In this document: positions 42,914 through 53,162 of the stretch, one piece after another
Numbering within the stretch: the first letter of the stretch is position 1
Layout of the letters: each line of letters starts with the position of its first letter
Source: Bin80 sp965203305
Lineage (GTDB): Bacteria > Bacteroidota > Rhodothermia > Rhodothermales > Bin80
Direction of reading: 5' to 3'
DNA length: 64,000 nucleotides
Assembly (NCBI GenBank): GCA_965203305.1
Contig: OZ241874.1
Span: 930,001 to 994,000, forward strand
Program-made: the position numbers and the translations under genes
The notes under the pieces: model-generated
What the model was told of the DNA's origin: nothing
The model's input: only the letters and a program-made list of their open reading frames with translations
Database searches by the model: none

Positions 42914-44998
42914 TCACGCGAGGCCGCTCCGCTTGCGGAGGATCCATTCTGCTCCCAGCAGGAAGATTATGAGACCAAGTATCCAGGGAATTCTGCGCAG
43001 ATCAAACTCAAGTTCTTGAGTGCGTGTTATTGCGGTGAACGAGCTGTCCGAGGCCAGTCTGTCCGCGAGTGTGCTCAGCGAAGCGTTCGTAAAAAATTCT
43101 CCGCCAGACCGATAGGCAATCTGCCGAAGAAGTGATTCATTACTTCTTGTGCTGCGATACTCCAGATTCATTGAACCGACCGTAAATACTCCGCTGTCTG
43201 TCCCCATGGAGGCATTCATGCGGGTGGCCTGTGCAGTATAGGAATACGCACCTTCGGGTAATGCATCAATTCGCAGGGAAAATCGCCCACTCCCGAGATT
43301 CGTCATAGTATAGGGGTAGGTGGCCCCGTCAGGTGCACTCAGTTCAAGGGTAACTACAGCATCGGTAACCGGATTCAGGCTCTCATCATACACCTGCCCC
43401 GTGAAATCAACTGGTTCACTCCCGTCAAAAGCCGTCTGTACAGGTTCTGCGCGAACGGTTCGGTCATCTTCTGGTGTAGTAAGCCATTGCATCAGATTTT
43501 CAAGCAATTGTGGCCAGAGGGGAGGGGTATCAGCCGGATCATCGGCAAGATTTGACCATCTCCATGTTCCTGATCCCAGGATTGCAGCTGTTCGGTGTCC
43601 CGCTCGGTTCCGTATAACCAGAAGAGGTTCTTCCATTGAAATTCCTCTCAGGTTTGCCTGTCCGAGAATACGACTGTCTGAGGTTACCGTCCACTGCCCT
43701 GTGGTGGTTACTAAAGGAGGCAAACGCTCCCATGATACCTCTGGAAAGTACAGGAGCGGGTCTCTTCGTCCGGTCTGCGTGAGCTGGAGTGTTGCCTCGT
43801 CATAGAGCATCATATTTCTTGCTGGTACAGCGGGAAGAAAATTCCCAAATGCGCTCTGGAGTCGTTCCAGATCCGTCTGGAGAGTCAGGGTAAACAACAG
43901 AGGTACACCAGCTTCCGAGGCACTGAGGACTGTATTGAGTGATGGATCATCTGCTTCTCGGCCTGGATATCCAACGAGGATGATTGCATCATATTCACTC
44001 AGAGAGGCGGGCAGGTTTCCTTCATAAAACCTCCCCGGTTGCATCTGGACATAGCTGTCAACCTGACGGGTCTCATCACGGGTTAAAATGTTTCGTATGG
44101 CCGTCAGGTCGGGATGTGGTGCTGCGCCAATGAGGCAGATGGTTTGACTGCGTTTCAGAACACGGACCGTAAAGGTTGCCCGATTGTTCTCCGATGAGGC
44201 TTCGTTTTCCAGTTCTGTTGTGATCAGGGTATACTGGAACAGCCCTTCTTTATGGGGGATGAAGTTCAGTGTAACCGGGGACTCGCCTTCGGAAATTGTC
44301 AATGTTTGCGATGTGATTAGCGAATCCTGGATGTAAAGGCTGGTAGTTACGGTTTCACTTGGGTATCCCTGCAGAAGTAGTGTAATATCAAGCGGGATTT
44401 CCTGTCCGACATAGGCCAGTTCATTGGTCATAGTCCGCGTGATCAGCAGGTCTTGCTTCTGAAGGGTATCTCCGATAACCAGGGTGTGGACAGGAATGTC
44501 GTAGCTGGCAGCTATATAAACAGGATTGCGCCCGGTATTATACTGGCCATCAGAGATGAGCAATACGCTGCGCAGATTCTTGTCTCGCAGTAAAATTTTG
44601 ATTTCTTCCAGAGCATTGGAGATATCTGTGCGTGGAGCAGTATCTGTGGCAGCAGAGAGATTTTTGATTGGGCGAACCTCTCCACCGAATCCGAAAAAAT
44701 AGGTCTCTCCTTCAATGGACGGCAAATTTTCAGGCAATTGCTCCATTGACATACTCTGGCTCTCGTCAACGAGTACAGCCTGTATGGGCAGGTCTGTGTG
44801 CTTGATATTTCGAAGGATTAGGGGCTCAAACAGCAGGATGAGCAACAGTGCAAGTGCAAGTATTCGCAGAGAGGGAAGAAGCCATCGGTAGTTTCCCTGA
44901 AGTCTTGGCTCCGTACGACAGTACGAAAACCATGTAAGAAGACCTGCCAGTGCCAGTAGCAGGATAAGAGGCCAAGCCGGCACTCCAAATTCAATCAT
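42914..44998 (-). CDS. Membrane-anchored VWA-domain protein
   Basis: About 694 residues. Two N-terminal membrane helices (WPLILLLALAGLLTWFSY and RILALALLLILLFEPLIL), then a von Willebrand factor A domain with the MIDAS motif DESQS (IQAVLVDESQSMSMEQLP) and VLLISDGQYNTG, then beta-rich and glutamine-amidotransferase-like regions (YDAIILVGYPG), and a last helix (WILGLIIFLLGAEWIL) near the C-terminus. VWA/BatA-like proteins of this type sit in the inner membrane and often work with MoxR ATPases. A TTG at 45031 would add 11 residues; ATG at 44998 is taken. Confidence 0.85.
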   Translation of the reverse strand: MIEFGVPAWPLILLLALAGLLTWFSYCRTEPRLQGNYRWLLPSLRILALALLLILLFEPLILRNIKHTDLPIQAVLVDESQSMSMEQLPENLPSIEGETYFFGFGGEVRPIKNLSAATDTAPRTDISNALEEIKILLRDKNLRSVLLISDGQYNTGRNPVYIAASYDIPVHTLVIGDTLQKQDLLITRTMTNELAYVGQEIPLDITLLLQGYPSETVTTSLYIQDSLITSQTLTISEGESPVTLNFIPHKEGLFQYTLITTELENEASSENNRATFTVRVLKRSQTICLIGAAPHPDLTAIRNILTRDETRQVDSYVQMQPGRFYEGNLPASLSEYDAIILVGYPGREADDPSLNTVLSASEAGVPLLFTLTLQTDLERLQSAFGNFLPAVPARNMMLYDEATLQLTQTGRRDPLLYFPEVSWERLPPLVTTTGQWTVTSDSRILGQANLRGISMEEPLLVIRNRAGHRTAAILGSGTWRWSNLADDPADTPPLWPQLLENLMQWLTTPEDDRTVRAEPVQTAFDGSEPVDFTGQVYDESLNPVTDAVVTLELSAPDGATYPYTMTNLGSGRFSLRIDALPEGAYSYTAQATRMNASMGTDSGVFTVGSMNLEYRSTRSNESLLRQIAYRSGGEFFTNASLSTLADRLASDSSFTAITRTQELEFDLRRIPWILGLIIFLLGAEWILRKRSGLA

Positions 44999-45031
44999 CT
45001 GATCGTGCGACGACTCATTAACCACTGACAA

Positions 45032-45341
45032 TCCGCCTGCATGTCAGGAAGTCACCATCTGGATTGTTTGTCCCATGAAAGAAATCTGACTGTGGCGGGG
45101 AAATGGAGCTATGCTTCACATAGAATTTTCGGTTCTACGGCAAGCCCTGTGGGTCGTGATCAATTTTCCGTACACAGGTTATCCTCATTTTTCGGATTCC
45201 AAATTATTGAGAACTTGAACTTCCGTGTGGAGCAAGTGATTCCGTCCATCACTGATCCTTGAGCCTCCTTATAAAACCCAAAGCACCCCGATACGCTGCC
45301 GTACCGGGGTGCCTGGTTTCACTGAAAACCGTTTCTTTTGG
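45032..45341. other. Intergenic region between VWA gene and second giant surface protein
   Basis: About 310 bases. Holds the terminator hairpin of the surface-protein gene (45283-45312) and the presumed promoter of the VWA gene. No gene seen. Confidence 0.5.
45283..45312 (-). terminator. Hairpin terminator after the second giant surface protein
   Basis: Inverted repeat GCACCCCGATACG / CGTACCGGGGTGC with a 4-base loop, one mismatch in 13, about 30 bases beyond the stop codon at 45342. It shares the stem GCACCCCGATA with the terminator of the paralogue at 22129. Confidence 0.75.
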
Positions 45342-48300
45342 CTACTTCACGAGCGTCATGCGTCCGGTCTTCACATGCCGCTGCTTGGTTCCGGTTGCAA
45401 TCAGCCGGTACAGATAGGTTCCGCTTGCCAGACTGGTTGCATTCAGCTCCACGCTCCGGTTCGCCCCTGCCTCAAAGTCCTGCGCTGGCAGCGTGATCAC
45501 CTCCCGCCCCAGCATGTCTACAATCTGGATCTGCACCTGCGCACTCTCTGGCAGGTCAAACTGGATTCTTGTGCCCGGATTGAACGGATTCGGATAGTTT
45601 CCATGCAAGGCAAACTCCGTCGGAAGCTCGGCCATTTCGTTCTCTGCGCCGGTCACGATCTGTACCGGGACGATCTTCCCATTCCTGTCTACCCCCAGAA
45701 TCGTCAGATCCCGTTTCGTCCCCGACAGGTTTATCACCAGCGTCTGCCCTCCGTACCCGTACAGATCCAGTTCGTAGAACTCCTCTACATCTCCATCTGC
45801 GGACTTCACCTGCATGACCTGCACCGACAGATCCAGTGCGATGTATCTTCGGGTGACCTCGTCCAGCATCAGGTTCCCCGCCAGGGTCATCACGGGCATC
45901 ATGGGATCGGCCCGGTCCATCATTTGCACCTGTGCTGGTCCGAGATCCGCCGATCCGTGCACCAGCCGCACCTCTGCCTTGGTGGCGACCGACGAAGTCA
46001 TCCGCATGTCCAGCACCTTCAGCTTTGGATCCGCCAGGCTTCCGTGTACAATCACGGCATAATTTCTGCCGTGCGTCAACGATACCGTATCCATGATTGC
46101 CTGTGCTGCCGGAGCTCCCACCGGCTGGATCGTCACATCCTGTGTTCCTGCTCCTACGGGACGATAGGCGGTCGCTGTCCGGAATTGCAGATTGTTACTG
46201 ATGCGCACCTCCCCCAGATCTATTTCCATCGGAGCCGATCCAGGTGCAGGCACATTGTGAATGAATTGGACCATCGCCCGTCCTCCGCTCAGATCGGCTT
46301 GGTCAATCGGGTTCTCACTCCCGTCCGCCGCAATCCCGAAGATGGCACAGCTCCCCAGACCAATCCCTTCCTGCGTCAGATTCACTACCCCGTTGATATA
46401 CCCGTTCACCGCGAACGAACTCACCTCCGCCTGCGCAGGAAGCCGCCCTGCCAGCTTCGGATGCTTCCATTCGCAATCCCACTGCACGATCCGCAGCCCT
46501 GTAATGTCCGTCACATTCCGGATCCCGTCGGCGGCAACCCGAAGGTTCGTATTTGTCGGCAATTCTTCCTCCCCCAGATCCACCTTCCAGAAGATCGGGG
46601 CATGCACATCCAGCGTCAGGCTGCCTCCGGCACGCGGAACTGTAAGGTTCTCCACAGGCCATGCCGGCATGGCTCCCTCTGGAACCATGATCGGAGACAC
46701 CGTCGCGGCGGTCGTGTCATTCAGGTCTGAAGGCAGCTGCAGAATCAGTGGACGATAGTGCGACAGGGTATCCTGATCCGTTTTATGGTCCATCCCCACC
46801 GGGAACAGATATCCTCCACTCTCTGCCCCCGTGCCTGCGGACCCCTGCAACAGGTCACGCACCACCGGGGTAGCTGAATACGACTGCCCGGAGCCCCGCA
46901 GAATACTCGCCTTGCACTTCTGTTTACGGTTCGATCCACATGTATTCCCTTCCTGCGCCGACAGCCGACCCCGCAACTCCTCTTCCACCTGCACATTCCG
47001 TACCACCCACTTGTACATGCTGTCCGCGGGCATGCTGCGGATCGTCCCCCGACGAAGCGTCAAGGTTGACTCCTTGCGCTGCCGCACCTCACTTGCCAGC
47101 ACGATCCCCCTCGGATTGTTCACCGTCACATTCCCCAATTCCACCCTCGGATCCGTGGACAGGCGCACCTCCTGCGGCTCGCTCCCCCTCAGCTCCAGGG
47201 CGGCATCGAGCTGCCCCCGCGGCCGATTGCGCCGAAAATCATACGTGTAGTCAAAAAGAAGATCACCATGCACGATCAGATTCGAGGCGGTGGCAGTCGC
47301 ATACCGCGTATCCGCTTCCACCACCAGGTCTCCCGTCACGGTCTTCGTGATCTGTTCCCCCATGCCCAAGCCCGGAAAGTCTCGCCAGCCTTCCTGCCCT
47401 GTGTCATTGGTCTGCACGAAATTCCCCTCTACAAGCACACGGGCAGAATTTCCGCTGGCATTGAAGTCCATGCTGCCAGTCCCGCTGAGCCGCACATGAT
47501 CCTTGAATTCCAGGGCGTCCAGCTTCGTTTCAATCCCCCCAGACCGCAGATGGACCTCCCTCGTGATCTCTGCCTTCTTCCCGAAGATCTCTACGAGCCC
47601 TCCATTCATCACCGCCAGACTGTCAATCGCTGTGGTCGTGCCCGTATCCGTGCCCCCGGTGCGCACAGGATACGTTCTCTCTACCACCCAATTGAAAAAC
47701 AGCTTGCCATTCACATTGTCCGCCAGCCGGTCATTCGGAGTTTTTCCGCCATCAAACCGGATCACGCGAAACGTATTCGTGTGGTCCGCTGCCGACATCC
47801 CGGAGACGATATGAGTACGTTTGCTCCCTTTGGGGATATACAGCGTATCCGCATGCAGTTTCCCCTTAAGCATCAGATCCACCTGAGCCGTGGTTTGATC
47901 ATTTTCCAGCCCATCCCGCTTGGCGGTATCTTCCGGTCCCAGCATCAGTGTGCCTTTCCCCAGGTTGATCATCGCCTCCTTCGCAATGGTCACCCGGGCC
48001 GTGTTGCCAACATACATGCCTTTGTTCACTCGCCCCAGTACCTGCAGGTCGCCGCCTCCGGTCATGAGTTTGCTCTTGCCATTCACGGTCACTTTCCCGT
48101 GCACGATCACATCCTGTCCCTCCGTCTGCAATTCCCCTGCCGTCACCACCACGCTGTACTTGTCCACACTCGCGGCACTGGTGCGATCCAGAGAAGAGTT
48201 GCCCACTGTCAGGATTCCATTCACGGTCAATTTCCCCTTCGAAACCGTCAGTTTGCCGGACAGCGAGCGATCCCCAGATACCATGATCTCCGCCTTCGCA

Positions 48301-50677
48301 TGATTCACGGTCACATCCCGCGGATCGAACCATTCCAGCGCATCGGTCACCGTACGCTTGCCCGGCGTGATGTAGGTCAGGAGATAGCGATCCGCCGCGT
48401 TGGCCGTCTTTGCCTTGTCCGTGGAGATACTCCCCGGATCATTCGTATCCTTCTCCAGCATCCCGCTCTGCACCGTGATCTGCTCCGTCACATGCAGCGT
48501 CGAATCGGTCGTGCTCTCGGTATCCACCAGTGACAGCGTGCCACTGCACAATCCCAGATTCTTTGTTTTGTGCACCTCCTCCAGACGCAATTCTCCACTC
48601 CCGACCTGAATGGAAAAGGCATCCAGCATGTCGGCCAAAGCAGCCTTCTTTACCAGATCGGTGTTTCGGTTACCGTAAGTCAATCTCTTGATTGCAGATG
48701 TCTCATTCAGCTCCCCGCTGAGTTCCCCCTGCAGAATCAGGGATTCCTCCACCGTCACATCCTTGTTCGCCGTCAGTGCAGCATTCGGCCCCACATGCAG
48801 GGTCTTCACCTTGAGCGTACCTTTGCCCGGTTCCACCCGCAGATCCCCCAGCGTCACCAGCGCATCCACCATGAGCCCATTCGTGGCATCTCCGATGATC
48901 ACGCTTTCGGCGGCATCTGTGAGCACCAGACGATTCCCGAACGAGAGACTCGTGTCCTTCACCGTACACATCCCGTCCACACTGGACACGGCCGGATATC
49001 CCATCCCAATGGTCTCTCCTCCGGCAGCAAGGTCAACGCCTACCCGCAGATTGTGCACCGTCCTGCGTACAATCTCATCATCAGCTTCCAGGGAGTCCGT
49101 GTCCAGATACACCCGTCCCTTGCCCCCGAAACTCACCGTATCCTCCACCACCAGACTCCCCCCAACCGACGAGGTTAGTGTGATTGCGGTAGCTCCCTTG
49201 TCCTGGGCAAGCGGGGCTATGAACAGCACCCGCGGAGCACACAGGGTTCCGCCGAGCGTGGTACTGGAAGCAGTTTGGGCAATGTTCGTGGAGTATACCG
49301 CCAGATCTCCCGCAATCGTCGCCGCACCTTCAAACTGTACCCCGGGAATCTGGTGTGTGCCTCCTTCCTGAACAATTCGCCTCCTATTGGCCAGATAGTC
49401 ACAGGTATACTTCTCGCCAGCCCGCAGAGCAGCACCTGCACCACTTCGGGGAGGAACCCCCTGGCGAACACTAGTGTCCGTATTCGCCGCTCCATAATCT
49501 GCCGTGTTGGTGTAGGGAGTCCCCCCATCCCGGAGCACCACATCTCCACGGATGGTCGCCGTCTTCGCAAACACAATCCGCGAATCGTTCCACTGCACTA
49601 CATCCCCGTCTACCACCACATCCTCCCGGAAAATGAGGTCCGTGGAAATCTTTTGCTGGGTATAGGTATCACTTTGAATGCTTCCCGATACCGTGACTGG
49701 TCCCACCCGCTTCTGTTCCACACAGACGGTGCCCATAGCAATCGCCAGAATCCCGGCCGGAATCGCTCCCGCACCCCGGATACGTTTGCAATCCTTGTCG
49801 TCAACACCATTTCTTAGGGGCCTATAGCTATCACTACGAAGAAATGAGGCCCGACTCCGGTAGCCGGTTCCAGCAGTATTAGTGTTCAAAAACGCAATCT
49901 GGAGAGGGTGACTGGTTCCTTTCGTCACATCTGCTATCATGCCCTCCACAAACATCTCCTTATCAAGGTGAACCACCAGGTTCACCCCGTCAATCCGCAG
50001 AGCGGCCCCGCTCTGGACCGTCAGTGGAGCTTCTACCAGAGAACCTCCCGTGGACAGCGATCCTCCCAACTGAAGCTCGCTCGTTTTTCCTGACTTCATC
50101 CCTCCTTTCAAGGTAAAGCTCCGGGAAACCACCAGGGCAGGAAGCCGAACGCTTTCTCCCGCCGGAATGGTCAAGGTGCCGGTGATTGCAATCCGTTCCT
50201 CCGACTTCTCCGCAATGTAGAAAAACGGGGAGCTCCTGGTACCCACATTCACGGTGACATCTGCAAACTCAACGCTCGCGTTCGGATCCAGTCGAAACAC
50301 ACCCGCTGCGGCGATTGTGAAGGTACCCGTGAACTGGATCGTTCCCTTCACAGGAGTGGTATTGCCCTGGACATAGGTTCCGAACTTGAGTTCCAAACTC
50401 AGAGCAGTCGTGGGGGCTGCCAGCGTAACGCTACCCCCTGCCCGGCGCACCCGGATCAGGAAGATATCATGATTGGCGGGATCTGACAAGGCAAAGGCAC
50501 GCTCCAGCGTACACGGTCCATCCGCATTCGAAGGATTGATGTTGTCACATGTCCCGTCCGGCCTGCCATTCGCCGGGTCTATGTAAAACTTCCTCTGTGC
50601 GAACGCACTGGAAGCCGTGAGGAGAAGAAGCAGAAAGACAACTCCCGCCCCCCCCCCAATTTTTGTAGATGCTTCAT
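45342..50677 (-). pseudogene. Second giant exported surface protein; reading frame OFF at a G10 tract
   Basis: Paralogue of the gene at 16859, in inverted orientation. From 50489 downwards 1715 codons are open; reading up to ATG 50677 shows the missing head: KHLQKLGGG, then (one base later in frame) AGVVFLLLLLTASSAFAQ, RKFYIDPANG and DGPCTLERAF. The span 45342-50677 has 5336 bases, two more than a multiple of three, so one added G or two removed would restore about 1778 residues. Mature part: the same beta-rich V-x-G-x-L region, DUF4397-like domain (FIHNVPAPGSAPMEIDLGEV, VRLVHGSADLG) and T9SS sorting domain (HGNYPNPFNPGTRIQFDLPE). I call it a phase-off gene, not a dead one: the rest is intact. 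Confidence 0.88.
50648..50657 (-). repeat. Poly-G tract (G10) inside the signal-peptide coding region, OFF length
   Basis: Ten C on the plus strand, ten G in the gene, at codons 7-10 after ATG 50677. Frame analysis: 8 or 11 G would join the start to the signal peptide; 10 gives RELSFCFFSSR and an early stop. Same relative position as the G12 tract of the paralogue. Confidence 0.85.
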
Positions 50678-51108
50678 AGGTTTTTAGAGCCTTGATTCAG
50701 TTTGATGAGAAGTTTTACGATAAGATCAAGCCGTATTGGGCACGACCGCCTCCTAATATACACATGGAAATGGAAATATGATGAATTGGCTCACACTTTT
50801 TCCACATGACGTATTCAGGAGAGGAGGTTCAGAGACTGTCACGAGCAAGCACAGAGATTGAGAGAAGGACGCTGAAGGTGAATAGGCAGACAGAAATTCC
50901 GGGAGATTTCTACACACTCCGTGCTCACAGTTATGACAGCAGAGCCGAATTTTCGTACTGCTAAGATACGCGGCACATGCCTGCCTGTGAGGCTATAACT
51001 GATCAGGAACTTACGGTATGGCAAGTCAGACCTGAGTTCCGATTTGTATTTCTATGCCGTGCGTCAAATGGAAGAGATACCTGTACGTTCTGCCCAGATC
51101 TGATTCAG
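50678..51108. other. Intergenic region between second giant protein and first subtilase
   Basis: About 430 bases. The part next to the surface-protein start (TTCTCATCAAACT, AAGGCTC) resembles the leader of the paralogue. No gene and no terminator that I can defend. Confidence 0.5.
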
Positions 51109-52815
51109 TTAATAGCCCAGAAGTATCATTGTTCCAGATTGTGTTCGTCCCTCAGATTCCAGTCGGTAGGCGTACACCCCGGATGGCAAACGGCTTCCGT
51201 CAAATTGTACAGGCATCTCTCCTGCTCTCACAGTTCCATCGTACACAGTCGCAACCTCTCTCCCTAACACATCAAACATTGCAAGTCTGACATGAGTGAC
51301 AGGCTCACCAGATGTGATCGTAAAATGAACTATATCCCGGAATGGATTTGGGTAGGGGGAGTGTACAATCAACTGGTCAGGGACGGACAAGGACTCGCGC
51401 AAGCGATTAGTAGTGAATGTTGCGGCCTTTCTGATTGCCGCATCCGCATCAACAACTCCCCACCCAAGGTTATTGTCTGGAGAGTCAGCCTTACTGGCTG
51501 TGGAAGTTAAAATGTGCCAGACATCCCTCGGCCCAAGGTTGGGATTGACCTGCAGGATCTGTGTTACGATTCCTGCGATCATTGGAGCAGAGAAGGATGT
51601 GCCACCTGATGTACGATATCCATCATCTCCAGCCGAGTATACATTATCGGCTTGCGCAGATACATCAGGTTTAGTCCGTCCGTCGGCTGTGGGGCCTCGG
51701 CTACCCAGAAAATAGAAAACTCCATCCGGGAATATCCCGCCGGTTGCAATCACAGAGTCCCCATCTGCGGGGGTGCCAACCGTTTGTTCTCCAAATAGCC
51801 CGAAATTCCCGGCAGCACTAATCGGAATTATCCCACGCTGTGCCGCCCAGTCCATAGCAATGGTTGTCAGTCCTGTGTCCCCGTCAAAATCATTTTGCGT
51901 ATAGCTGCGCTGGCCAGCATCAAATTGGAAATATCCAATGGATGCCGTAATTACATCCACTCCTTCCGATTCCAGCCACTCTACCGCCGCCACAAAGTTG
52001 TCTTCTTCAATATTTCGCTCGTAAGAACTGCATTCTGTTGTAGCAGCATAGATCGTTGCGCCATAGCCTGGACCTATGAGTTTTCCCTCCTCGTATCCCA
52101 CTGCGACGGAGGCAACCTTCATCCCGTGGGTATCTAGTCCAGAGCAAGCCTGTGCTGCATCCCTTTGCCTGAAATCACGGACTTTTATGAGTCGGTTATC
52201 ATTGCGAATATGTACGAGGGAAGGATGACCGAAGGGTTGCTTTCCCGGTACGCCAAAGTCATTGTCAATGAACCCGAGTGTCACTCCATCGCCATTGATC
52301 CCGCGCTCAATGGCTGGAATGGCATTCACGATATCCAGTTGAGTACAAGAGTTTCCGTACTTGTTTGACGGACAGTTGGAGGAGACTCGTTTGGGAATCA
52401 AAGAGGATACAGGTGCAGGTGTTTGCGCATTCGCAGAAAGGAGTGCTACAGGGCGTGTGTTGCGAACATAGGGGAGTGCAGCGATCTGTTTGACTTCATC
52501 TTCGCTCAGTCGTGCGGTGACGGCATTCAGCCAGCGACTTCGCTGCTCAATCTTGACTCCTCTTCGCAGGAGGTCGTTCTCGTAATCTCGCGAGACTGGT
52601 GCATCCTGTATGGCAAATCTGTTTTTCAGATCAGATTCTCCACGCAACGCCCGCCGTGCCAGGGCCTTGTCTGTCAAGTACCCTTCTTCAACTTGCCCAT
52701 TTTTGGCAAGAGCGTTTGGCTTGTCAGTGAAGAAAATCCAGTGCTTGGGTTTTTCCTGGGCAATTGTAACATGAGGAACCAGGAATATCAGTAAAACGAG
52801 AGCTACTCTGTACAT
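51109..52815 (-). CDS. Subtilisin-like serine protease with T9SS sorting domain, tandem copy 1
   Basis: About 568 residues. Signal peptide YRVALVLLIFLVPHVTIAQ, then a propeptide-like part (HWIFFTDKPNAL to LSEDEVKQIAALPYVRNTRP), the S8 catalytic domain with Asp in GVTLGFIDNDFG, His in LDTHGMKVASVAVG, oxyanion Asn in SAAGNFG and Ser in GGTSFSAPMIAG, and a C-terminal sorting domain (HSPYPNPFRDIVHFTI, PSGVYAYRLESEGR). Expected to be an exported or cell-surface protease. Two close paralogues follow at 55334 and 57264. Catalytic triad intact. ATG at 52815 starts the signal peptide. Confidence 0.92.
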   Translation of the reverse strand: MYRVALVLLIFLVPHVTIAQEKPKHWIFFTDKPNALAKNGQVEEGYLTDKALARRALRGESDLKNRFAIQDAPVSRDYENDLLRRGVKIEQRSRWLNAVTARLSEDEVKQIAALPYVRNTRPVALLSANAQTPAPVSSLIPKRVSSNCPSNKYGNSCTQLDIVNAIPAIERGINGDGVTLGFIDNDFGVPGKQPFGHPSLVHIRNDNRLIKVRDFRQRDAAQACSGLDTHGMKVASVAVGYEEGKLIGPGYGATIYAATTECSSYERNIEEDNFVAAVEWLESEGVDVITASIGYFQFDAGQRSYTQNDFDGDTGLTTIAMDWAAQRGIIPISAAGNFGLFGEQTVGTPADGDSVIATGGIFPDGVFYFLGSRGPTADGRTKPDVSAQADNVYSAGDDGYRTSGGTSFSAPMIAGIVTQILQVNPNLGPRDVWHILTSTASKADSPDNNLGWGVVDADAAIRKAATFTTNRLRESLSVPDQLIVHSPYPNPFRDIVHFTITSGEPVTHVRLAMFDVLGREVATVYDGTVRAGEMPVQFDGSRLPSGVYAYRLESEGRTQSGTMILLGY

Positions 52816-53162
52816 GATTTTATGAAACGGGGTGTAGAAGTTATCAGATGATTCTGTTACTTCCATAAAATACTCAAATCGTTGAGTTTAGTATCGCTTC
52901 GCAAACATGCCTGTACGTTAGTTCGCCATAGCGTAGTTGTATCACCGGACACAGCTTCCCTGTTCCCTTTTTCGGGATGGTTTTTTCTTTACCCACAGAC
53001 ACCGAAGGATTCGCGGGTCAGGTCATGGCGGTTGTTTTCTTTGGATTGCCCCGTGTTTCCGGCAGATTTCTCGGACATGGTGTCCGACAACTTGCGGCTG
53101 GACACAGCCCTCCCTGTTCCATTTGGAGTGTTGTTTTGTTTTCGTCAAGACGCTTGTCTGGA
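52816..53162. other. Left end of the IS1634-type element and leader of subtilase 1
   Basis: About 347 bases. The inner part belongs to the insertion element (from about 52915); the outer ~100 bases are the leader of subtilase copy 1. No gene found. Upstream of the ATG the frame reads SSDNFYTPFHKIM, like NNSDNSCFPFSTILFHEIM before subtilase copy 2, so the leaders are homologous. Confidence 0.5.
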
